A DNA stretch of 15,147 nucleotides, from the NCBI GenBank assembly GCA_964508185.1, contig CAZDSS010000065.1, positions 1 to 15,147 on the forward strand, given 5' to 3'. This document shows positions 1 to 5,890 of the stretch, piece after piece. The notes below the pieces were generated by a model. It was not told the DNA's origin. It worked only from the letters and a program-made list of their open reading frames with translations, and searched no databases. How positions within the stretch are numbered: the stretch's first letter is position 1; each line of letters opens with the position of its first letter. Position numbers and translations under genes: made by a program. Source of the DNA: CAZDSS01 sp964508185. Its GTDB lineage: Bacteria; Pseudomonadota; Alphaproteobacteria; Sphingomonadales; Govanellaceae.

Positions 1-197
1 CACCTCTTCCGCCATATCCAGGCGCAGCCAGTACTAGAAACTTGGGATCTCGGCTGTTAGTCCAGCCGATGCATTCGGAGCCTGCACAGGTCGGAAGAGT
101 TGTAGATCGAGGGCAGCGTATTCGCCCTCATGTTGCCGTGAGTTAAGACGGCGGTGAAACTATCGGCAACACTGAAGTTAAATACCTTCTGCCGCGC

Positions 198-590
198 CTA
201 CTCGCACCGACGGATCGCGGTTCGAAACTCCTTAAGTCGTTGTGCAGCACGCCCTCCCGCCGCGCTGTCGGTGGCAGATATCTCTACGAGATATTTTGTC
301 CCCCGCTTGGCAGCGTGAATATAGGGGTGATGGTACGGATCATCCGGAATGGAGTTCTGAATCTCCTCCACTGCAGCGTAGAATATGCGTGGCCAAATAA
401 TTGGATCGGGACTTTGTTGTAAAAGCTCAGCAACCTCTTTCATTCGTGTGGCTGCTTGATAGAGAGTCCAGTTGCGGTCACCAGCGCTGACGGCTCTCAT
501 TAAATCACGAATTACGTCAGCATACGCGCTCACAATGATTTCTACGGGGATCGACCCGCAAGGAGGCTGCTCAAAGTTCTCATCATTCAT
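198..590 (-). CDS. hypothetical protein, 130 aa, unrecognised
   Basis: I do not recognise this protein. It is a small soluble product with no signal peptide or membrane segment, and it appears mostly helical. The N-terminal part is acidic and the last 17 residues are basic (ending RTAIRRCE). The start at 590 is supported by a purine-rich AGAGGA about 7 nt upstream on the minus strand. The segment is less GC-rich than the glycan genes to the right, which suggests accessory or transferred DNA. It is divergent from the next gene, with a 165 nt AT-rich gap between them. An overlapping 60-codon plus-strand reading frame (240-422) looks like a shadow. No function can be inferred; confidence is only that the frame is coding. 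Confidence 0.6.
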   Translation of the reverse strand: MNDENFEQPPCGSIPVEIIVSAYADVIRDLMRAVSAGDRNWTLYQAATRMKEVAELLQQSPDPIIWPRIFYAAVEEIQNSIPDDPYHHPYIHAAKRGTKYLVEISATDSAAGGRAAQRLKEFRTAIRRCE

Positions 591-755
591 TTGCGTTCCT
601 CTCCCATACCTTCAGAGCCCTTGCTAGGTGGTCGGTGACTTCACGACCAAAGTATACAGGCCTTAAAGTTATTTTATAAATTTCTCTCGGGTAGTATTGA
701 ATAACGAGAAGATTTAGTTGAAAGCGAAACCTAACTTGCTCCGGTATATCTCGGC

Positions 756-1172
756 ATGGACACCGCCGTCATCGTCGCCATCATAGGCGCAGCTGCGAGT
801 CTGTTTACCAGCGCTCTGATCTTTTTTCTCACCAAGAAGAAGGAACGAGAAGCCGATTGGCGGAGATTGAAGCTCGCGCGATATGACGCGTTGTTGGCGA
901 GCATCAATGATCTTGCTGACAATCCTCGAAATGGTGTCAGCTTCGCCAAAGCAGCGAATGATGTGAATCTCGTGGCTAGCGCTGAGGTTCTCACCGCTTT
1001 GCAGTCGTTTATAGATTACCTAGCCGCACCTCACTACTCGACAACCGTCCAGAATCAGTACTTCACCGCTTTGATTTATGCGATCCGCAAGGACCTTTGT
1101 ATTACCCCTGTGAGGGGACCGGACGACCTCATCCTGAAGTTGTATTCTGGTAGAAAGTCGAAAACCGTTTAG
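756..1172 (+). CDS. small membrane-anchored protein, 138 aa, unknown function
   Basis: The N-terminus is one hydrophobic segment, about residues 4-26 (VIVAIIGAAASLFTSALIFF), followed at once by a basic patch (TKKKEREADWRRLK). That is the classic layout of a single-pass protein with a cytoplasmic C-terminal domain. The remaining ~110 residues look soluble and helical, with no catalytic motif I can name. Short anchored proteins of this layout are common in accessory regions, but that is family-level familiarity and not a function. The ATG at 756 has no strong Shine-Dalgarno in front of it (only ctcggc), so the start is the least certain part. It shares the lower-GC composition of its left neighbour. 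Confidence 0.6.
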   Translation: MDTAVIVAIIGAAASLFTSALIFFLTKKKEREADWRRLKLARYDALLASINDLADNPRNGVSFAKAANDVNLVASAEVLTALQSFIDYLAAPHYSTTVQNQYFTALIYAIRKDLCITPVRGPDDLILKLYSGRKSKTV

Positions 1173-1197
1173 GAAATCCGGCTATGTAACCGGTTAT

Positions 1198-1213
1198 TTC
1201 ATCATGCGATGAA
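1198..1213. repeat. short inverted repeat (ttcatc-N4-gatgaa)
   Basis: A perfect 6 bp stem with a 4 nt loop lies 26 nt after the 138 aa gene and about 57 nt before the 122 aa gene. It has no T-run after it, so a rho-independent terminator is not supported. It could be a weak mRNA hairpin or chance. Confidence 0.25.
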
Positions 1214-1269
1214 GCAACTCGCAGTCTAAGTCATGCTGTCTCATTGATGCAGTGTAGAGAGGTGAGGCT

Positions 1270-1638
1270 ATGAGCGTCGTGCGTGAGGCGATCCGCGAAT
1301 TGTTGAGAAGCCATCCGGAGATTTTTCCATCCAAAGCCGGGCACACCGTTCATCTGGAACGCTACCGCACCACCGGGAACGTGAATATCGGCTTTGAACC
1401 TGACCGGATCAACCACCAAAACCTCTATGTGGAAGCCGCGGCCGTGCGTTTGACGAATCTCATCGATATTCAGCATCGCCTGTATCTGGCCTGCAACTAC
1501 CACATCTCGCGCCCGAACCATCATCTCTTTCACAAGCATGCGTTCGCCGAAGTGGACATCCTTCGTTTTCAGATCCACGAACTCTGGCAGGCGGTGCGCG
1601 TAATCACTGAGGTTGCCGGGACTGGGAGTCGCCTGTGA
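1270..1638 (+). CDS. conserved-looking hypothetical protein, 122 aa
   Basis: I do not recognise the family. The reading frame has believable protein composition: amphipathic helices at the N-terminus (REAIRELLRSHPEIF), a Tyr/Asn/His-rich centre (RYRTTGNVNIGF, then SRPNHHLFHKH) and a helical end (ELWQAVRVITEVAG). The start at 1270 has a strong purine-rich GAGAGGTG about 5 nt upstream. It ends 8 nt before the stop codon of the convergent histidine kinase gene, and no terminator hairpin fits in that gap. The histidine cluster around residues 83-90 could bind metal, but nothing proves it. It may be complete, or the surviving part of a larger accessory module. Confidence 0.6.
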   Translation: MSVVREAIRELLRSHPEIFPSKAGHTVHLERYRTTGNVNIGFEPDRINHQNLYVEAAAVRLTNLIDIQHRLYLACNYHISRPNHHLFHKHAFAEVDILRFQIHELWQAVRVITEVAGTGSRL

Positions 1639-1646
1639 AGCTGAGC

Positions 1647-3044
1647 CTAGCCTGGCAACCGCACCGTCACCTCTGTCCCCACCCCCGGCTCGCTGGTGAT
1701 TTCGAGCTTTCCGGCGTGGAGTTGCACGAGGGAGTCGACGAGGGGGAGCCCAAGGCCGGTGCCGCCGGCGGTGCGGCGGGTGTAGCCGTGGGTCGCCTGC
1801 TCGAAGCGCTTCATGACGCGCGGGATGTCCTCGGGCGGGATGCCGATGCCGTTGTCCTTCACCACGAAGCGGGCGGCGCCGTCGGGCTCGCGGTCGAGGG
1901 TGAGATGCACCATGCCGCCCGCGCTCGTGAACTTGACGGCGTTTGACAGCAGGTTGAGGAGGATCTGCTTCAGCGCCTGGGGATCGGCGCGGATTTCCCG
2001 CAGGTCGTCGGCGATGGCGCTCGTGAGCTTCACGCCCTTGCCGTCGGCGGCGCTGCGGATGAGGGTGAGCGCCACCTCCACCGGCTGGCGCGGATCGATG
2101 ATCGCGGGCGCGATTTCGAGCTTCCCCGCCTCGGCCTTGGAGATGTCGAGGATGGTGGTGATGACGTCGAGGAGATGGCTGCCCGAGGCGTGGATGTCCG
2201 CCGCATATTCGCGGTAGCGCGGATGGCCCATGGGGCCGAAGATCTCCCGCCGCTGCACGTCTGAGAAGCCGATGATGGCGTTCAGGGGAGTCCTGAGCTC
2301 GTGGCTCATGTTGGCGAGGAATTCGGACTTCGCCCGGCTCGCCTGCTCCGCCGCATCGCGCGCCGCGGCGAGCTCCCGGTTCCGTTCCTCGACCTCCCAC
2401 TGCAGGCGCTCCGCCGACATCATGAGGAGGGACACCACCATCAGGATGTTGGCGAGGAGCGACACCAGGAAATGAATGCTCTGGACCGGCGTGTTGGCGA
2501 ACAGATCCGCCGCCGGGGGCGCGAGCCAGGTGGAGAACGAGCGAAGCGCCAGGGTGCCTGCGACCACCAGGAAGATGATGGCGGACGGGATGGCCATCAC
2601 CCGGAACTTGCGGCTGTCGTCGCGCAGAAGCTCCACCGCGCAGGCGATGCAGCCGACGGACAGGATCGCGGACATCACCACGATGCGGATGAGCACATCG
2701 TTCGTCACATAGGTGAACCAGACGAGAAAGGCGGCCGCCGCCGCGGTGACCAGGGCCGGTATGCCCCAGCGCGCCTTGCGGCCGTTGAACAGGCGGATGC
2801 CGTTCCAGAAGGCGGCAAGGCTCAGGACGCCCGCGCAATTGGCGAGCACCACCGAGATCCAGTCCGGCGCCACGCCGCGCAGCGTCGCCCCCAGGATCAG
2901 CCCGCCGAGAAGGAGCGACCCCAGGGTCCATTGGGTGAGGCCGGGGATGCTGCGATGGCCATGCCAGAACACAAGCATCAATATCGCGAGCGTCAGCGAG
3001 ACCGCCGCATGCGTCATGAAAAGAGTCGCGATATCGAGCTTCAT
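1647..3044 (-). CDS. orphan membrane sensor histidine kinase (HisKA/HATPase_c)
   Basis: This is a 465 aa two-component sensor kinase. Residues 1-210 form about seven transmembrane helices (roughly 7-27, 38-56, 63-81, 94-113, 118-138, 149-168, 188-209) with little room for a periplasmic domain, so the signal may be sensed in the membrane. A short coiled linker (215-240) follows. The phosphoacceptor H-box is SHELRTPLNAIIGFSD with His248. The N-box is NLLSNAVKFT (364-373), G1 is DNGIGIP (397-403) and G2 is GGTGLGL (427-433), so the kinase looks intact. The segment after the H-box (REIFGPMGHPRYREYAADIH) resembles the DivJ/PleC/PdhS class of alphaproteobacterial kinases. No receiver domain or adjacent response regulator is present, so the partner is unknown. 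GAAGG lies 5 nt before the ATG, and a CtrA-type box lies 23 nt upstream. Confidence 0.93.
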   Translation of the reverse strand: MKLDIATLFMTHAAVSLTLAILMLVFWHGHRSIPGLTQWTLGSLLLGGLILGATLRGVAPDWISVVLANCAGVLSLAAFWNGIRLFNGRKARWGIPALVTAAAAAFLVWFTYVTNDVLIRIVVMSAILSVGCIACAVELLRDDSRKFRVMAIPSAIIFLVVAGTLALRSFSTWLAPPAADLFANTPVQSIHFLVSLLANILMVVSLLMMSAERLQWEVEERNRELAAARDAAEQASRAKSEFLANMSHELRTPLNAIIGFSDVQRREIFGPMGHPRYREYAADIHASGSHLLDVITTILDISKAEAGKLEIAPAIIDPRQPVEVALTLIRSAADGKGVKLTSAIADDLREIRADPQALKQILLNLLSNAVKFTSAGGMVHLTLDREPDGAARFVVKDNGIGIPPEDIPRVMKRFEQATHGYTRRTAGGTGLGLPLVDSLVQLHAGKLEITSEPGVGTEVTVRLPG

Positions 3045-3066
3045 GGTCGCCTTCTAACGGCGCTTC

Positions 3067-3083
3067 GTTAATGCCGCATTAAC
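3067..3083. promoter_or_regulatory. CtrA-type binding box / perfect inverted repeat
   Basis: The sequence gttaatgccgcattaac is a perfect 8 bp inverted repeat with a 1 nt centre. It also contains TTAA-N7-TTAA followed by C (3068-3082), the full consensus of the alphaproteobacterial cell-cycle regulator CtrA. It ends 23 nt from the start of the histidine kinase and about 150 nt from the divergent PP-loop gene. Control of the kinase is the simpler reading. Chance occurrence is possible, but unlikely in such GC-rich DNA. Binding is inferred and has not been shown. Confidence 0.55.
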
Positions 3084-3234
3084 AATGTTGGGCAGGTCGC
3101 CGGATTTCGTGCGATATGGCCATGATGACTAGACTGATGGAGCGACAAGGCTAGCTCTTATGGCATGACAGGACCGCCCGATCTGTCGTAGGATCTTAGC
3201 TCTTTCGTGATATGAGCGGGGGACGCGGGGCATC

Positions 3235-4047
3235 ATGGACGAGAACATGCGCAGCAACGACAATGGCCCGGTGGTTCAGAAGGTCCTCTGGACCGGGGGA
3301 TGGGATTCCACCGTCTGGATCCTGCGGGTCATCGAGGAATCCGACCATGTGATCGAACCCCACTACGTCTTCCACCCCACCCGCCCGTCGGCCGGGATCG
3401 AGATCAGGACCATGGAGAATCTCCGCCGCCGGATCGAGGAGCTCAGGCCCGAGGCCAGGGGCCGCATCCGCGACGTGAAGGTGACCCATGTGAGCGGCAT
3501 TCCCGAATTTCCGGAGCATGAGGCGGCGATCGAGGCCATGCGCCGGGACCGCCATGTGGGCGGGCAGTATCTGTGGCTCGCCAATTACTGCCGGGCCTTC
3601 GGGATCGACGCCATCGACCTTTGCTCCGAGGCGAACACCGCCCTCGCCTTCGCGTTCGGCGAGCGGGTGGCGCGGGTGCCGGGGCGACTTGAAAACTATG
3701 CCCTGCCGCAGGAAGACAGCCCGGAATACGTCCTCTGCCGCTATCTCCGCCTGCCGCTTATCCATACGGACAAGCCGACCATGACCCGCATGGCCGAGGA
3801 GCGCGGCTGGATGCCCGTGCTGCGCCACACCTGGTTCTGCCACAAGCCGGTCATGAACCGCTATGCCTGCGGCACCTGCCGCCCTTGCGTCTATCTCATG
3901 GACCGCAAGCAGTATTTCCGCATGGGAACGCTCGGCAAGATCCGCTTCTACACGCTGGAAAAGACCAAGCGCGCCCTGCCCAAGGGCCTGAAGGACAATC
4001 TCCGCCGTCTCGCCGGCCCCAAGCTCCGCCATTTCCTCCGCGCGTGA
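3235..4047 (+). CDS. QueC-like PP-loop ATPase with Cys4 zinc motif (paralog 1)
   Basis: This 270 aa protein belongs to the PP-loop (N-type ATP pyrophosphatase / adenine nucleotide alpha hydrolase) superfamily. The nucleotide loop TGGWDST is at residues 20-26, matching the SGGxDS pattern. Near the C-terminus four cysteines (C202, C212, C215, C218; C-x9-C-x2-C-x2-C in WFCHKP...CGTCRPC) match the zinc site of QueC, which makes preQ0 from 7-carboxy-7-deazaguanine. True QueC is usually about 220-235 aa and sits with queuosine genes. This protein has a basic tail (AGPKLRHFLRA) and lies by a glycan operon, so a different substrate is likely: ATP-dependent activation of a carboxylate or amide on a sugar or other small molecule. 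A close paralog lies at 5017-5808. The start is chosen from GGGGGA 11 nt upstream; Met5 is an alternative. A terminator follows. Confidence 0.8.
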   Translation: MDENMRSNDNGPVVQKVLWTGGWDSTVWILRVIEESDHVIEPHYVFHPTRPSAGIEIRTMENLRRRIEELRPEARGRIRDVKVTHVSGIPEFPEHEAAIEAMRRDRHVGGQYLWLANYCRAFGIDAIDLCSEANTALAFAFGERVARVPGRLENYALPQEDSPEYVLCRYLRLPLIHTDKPTMTRMAEERGWMPVLRHTWFCHKPVMNRYACGTCRPCVYLMDRKQYFRMGTLGKIRFYTLEKTKRALPKGLKDNLRRLAGPKLRHFLRA

Positions 4048-4063
4048 GAGCGTTTCCGAATAC

Positions 4064-4112
4064 CTGCTCCCGATAAGTTTATCGTCCGCAGCAGGAGCAG
4101 AATTCTTTTTTT
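4064..4112 (+). terminator. rho-independent terminator after PP-loop gene 1
   Basis: A 7 bp stem, CTGCTCC (4064-4070) with GGAGCAG (4094-4100), is followed by aattc and a run of seven T (4106-4112). Inside the loop is a second perfect hairpin, CGATAAGTTTATCG (4071-4084), so the structure is a branched stem. It lies 17 nt after the stop codon of the first PP-loop gene and would separate its transcript from the sulfotransferase gene. Confidence 0.75.
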
Positions 4113-4176
4113 GTTCAAATACTTGCCCCGTTCCTGTTAGCTGGATTGGCGAACCCGGCACCAGAGGGAGCGGTCA

Positions 4177-5001
4177 ATGACGGACTTGTGCGACAAAGGG
4201 GTCCTGCGCATCACGGGGATGTCGCGGAGCGGCAATCACGCCCTCATCCACTGGATCCTGCGGCAGCTTCAGGGGCGCTGGTGCTTCCTCAACTGCACCG
4301 AACCGGGCATCAGCCCCTTCCTCAGCGCCCGCCCCATGGACGACGGCGCCGTGCATCTCGCGAACGATCCGGGCTTCGACCTCGCCCGTGCGGCGGCGGG
4401 CGATCCCGCAGCGCTCGATCACCTCGTGTTCAGTCATGAGGATGTGTTCCTGAAGCCGCTCTTCCGGCGCGAAGCCAAGGGGACGCTTGAACGACATGTC
4501 GGCGGCTGGGGGCGATGGCGCGACGTGCTGATCCTGCGCGATCCCTACAATCTCTTCGCAAGCCGCAGGCGTTCGGGCCTCACTGCGGTCACGCCCGTGG
4601 CGGCGGCGCGGATCTGGAAGCAGCATGCCCGCGCCTTTCTCGGGCGGTGCCGTGGCGTGCCGAGGGACCTCATTGCCGTGAGCTACAATCGCTGGGCCAC
4701 TGACCGCGCTTACCGGCAGGAAATCGCGGCGCAGCTCGGGCTTGCCTTCACGGACGCGGGAATGGAGCAGATTCCCCGCTGTCTGGGCGGGTCGTCCTTT
4801 GACGGCCTCGCGTTCGACGGCCGTGCGTCGTCGATGCGGGTGACCGAGCGCTGGCGCCATTACGCCGACGAGCCCGAATTCCGCGCGCTTTTCGATCCCG
4901 AAATGCGCGATCTGGCGGAGGAAGCGTTCGGCATGCGCGTGCTTGAGCCCATGCGGGAACGGGCCGGGGCGTTCTCCGCCGCGCCGCGGCCGACGATCTG
5001 A
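4177..5001 (+). CDS. PAPS-dependent sulfotransferase-like protein
   Basis: This 274 aa cytoplasmic protein has the two co-substrate motifs of the sulfotransferase P-loop fold. The 5'-phosphosulfate loop is ITGMSRSGNHALIHWIL (residues 12-28), and the 3'-phosphate motif is ILRDPYNLFASR (119-130, with Arg121 and Ser129). Later blocks (SYNRWATDRAYR at 169-180 and GGSSFDG at 204-210) fit the same family. It would move sulfate from 3'-phosphoadenylyl sulfate to an acceptor. The acceptor is not readable from sequence, but the neighbours make a sugar hydroxyl or amine the best guess. The start is well supported: AGAGGGAG (4163-4170) lies 6 nt before the ATG. It is flanked by a terminator on the left and ends 15 nt before a convergent paralog of the left-hand PP-loop gene. 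Confidence 0.8.
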   Translation: MTDLCDKGVLRITGMSRSGNHALIHWILRQLQGRWCFLNCTEPGISPFLSARPMDDGAVHLANDPGFDLARAAAGDPAALDHLVFSHEDVFLKPLFRREAKGTLERHVGGWGRWRDVLILRDPYNLFASRRRSGLTAVTPVAAARIWKQHARAFLGRCRGVPRDLIAVSYNRWATDRAYRQEIAAQLGLAFTDAGMEQIPRCLGGSSFDGLAFDGRASSMRVTERWRHYADEPEFRALFDPEMRDLAEEAFGMRVLEPMRERAGAFSAAPRPTI

Positions 5002-5009
5002 CGGAATGC

Positions 5010-5019
5010 TGAACGTTCA
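5010..5019. repeat. 10 bp palindrome TGAACGTTCA between convergent genes
   Basis: This perfect palindrome lies in the 15 nt gap between the sulfotransferase gene and the second PP-loop gene and includes the stop codon of the latter. There is no T-run, so it is not a convincing terminator. It may be chance. Confidence 0.25.
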
Positions 5020-5808
5020 GGCGCGGAGGAAGCGCCGGAGGCCGGGCCCCGCCCAGTTGCGCAGCCGGTTCTTGAGGCCGGGCGGCAGCGCCCTTTTGCC
5101 GCGCTCCAGAAGGTGGTAGCGGAGGTGTCCCACGGCGTCGAGGCGGCACCCCTCCCCCCAGTCCATCATGTAGACGCAAGGCCGGCAGGTGCCGCAGGTA
5201 TAGCGGTTCATCACCGGATGATGGCAGAACCAGGTGCGGTCGAGGATCTCGCCCCAGCCGCGCGCCTGCGCCTCGGCGTTCATGATCTCCTTGTTCACAT
5301 GGATCACCGGCAGGCGGAAGAAGCGGAAGAGCCGCGCGAGCGCGTCGCCCCCGGGGCCGAGCTCGTAGTTCTCGAGATCGCCTTCGCTCCGCACCACCAC
5401 ATGCTCCAGCGTCTGGCCGAGGCGGCCGTTGCTGCCGACGCAAAGGTCGATGGGGCCGAGATCGGCCGCCTTGCAATATTCGGCGAGCCACAGATATTGG
5501 AGGCCCAGATACCATTGGCTACGCACTTCCTCATAGGCGGCCGTGAGTTCGGGGGAAGCCGGGATGTCGTTCAGATGAACCGTCACCAGGTCGCGGATGC
5601 GCCCGCGCCAGTCGGGCCGCCTCTCCTCGATCAAGCGGCGCAGGCGCTCCATGGTGCGGATTTCAAGGCGCGCCGAGGACCGTTCGGGATCGATCACGTA
5701 ATGGGGTTCGATCGCCCAGTCGGATTCGTCAAGGATACGCAGCACCCAGAAAGTGGATTCGGACCCGCCGGTCCAGAACGTGCGTTGCACCTGCATTGTC
5801 TGAGCCAT
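5017..5808 (-). CDS. QueC-like PP-loop ATPase, variant nucleotide loop (paralog 2)
   Basis: This 263 aa protein is a clear paralog of the one at 3235-4047. Shared blocks include the EPHYV segment, EIRTMExLRR, QYLWLA, the four-cysteine motif (C195, C205, C208, C211 in WFCHHP...CGTCRPC) and a nearly identical tail (KRALPPGLK ... AGPGLRRFLRA). The zinc site is intact, but the nucleotide loop reads TGGSEST (residues 13-19), so the usual Asp of SGGxDS is Glu. Activity may be altered or lost, or it may act as a partner of paralog 1. It follows the end of the eight-gene glycan operon by 82 nt on the same strand, so co-transcription is possible. The start is uncertain: GAGGG abuts the ATG at 5808, and Met5 at 5796 is an alternative with long spacing. 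Confidence 0.78.
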   Translation of the reverse strand: MAQTMQVQRTFWTGGSESTFWVLRILDESDWAIEPHYVIDPERSSARLEIRTMERLRRLIEERRPDWRGRIRDLVTVHLNDIPASPELTAAYEEVRSQWYLGLQYLWLAEYCKAADLGPIDLCVGSNGRLGQTLEHVVVRSEGDLENYELGPGGDALARLFRFFRLPVIHVNKEIMNAEAQARGWGEILDRTWFCHHPVMNRYTCGTCRPCVYMMDWGEGCRLDAVGHLRYHLLERGKRALPPGLKNRLRNWAGPGLRRFLRA

Positions 5809-5890
5809 CCCTCGGTCTTTTGTATTAGGCCCAAATGTAACATCGGCGGCGGGCGGCGCACAAATTCAAAAAGGGACGCTGCCTCCGCGC

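Noticed and set aside
3..146. Open frame running in from the left edge
   Set aside because: Its 47 codons have no recognisable motif and ordinary composition; a gene tail is possible but cannot be supported.
630..648. Imperfect dyad ggtcggtgacttcacgacc with a nearby minus-strand TATACT-like -10
   Set aside because: The arms match only partly and no acceptable -35 lies upstream, so I do not claim a promoter or operator.
1198..1213. Terminator between the 138 aa and 122 aa genes
   Set aside because: The hairpin is only 6 bp and no T-run follows it; listed only as an inverted repeat.
1231..2931. 566-codon minus-strand open frame across the histidine kinase
   Set aside because: It is Arg/Pro/Gly-rich with no domain, out of frame with the clear HisKA/HATPase gene, so it is a GC-driven shadow.
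3235..4047. Annotation as genuine QueC (queuosine/preQ0 synthesis)
   Set aside because: Longer than usual QueC, present as two paralogs, different tail, and no queuosine genes nearby; only the fold and zinc motif match.
3196..4161. Long minus-strand frame opposite the first PP-loop gene, and similar plus-strand frames opposite the operon genes
   Set aside because: Ala/Gly/Arg/Asp-rich, no recognisable domain, and mirror images of well-supported genes; typical antisense shadows of GC-rich DNA.
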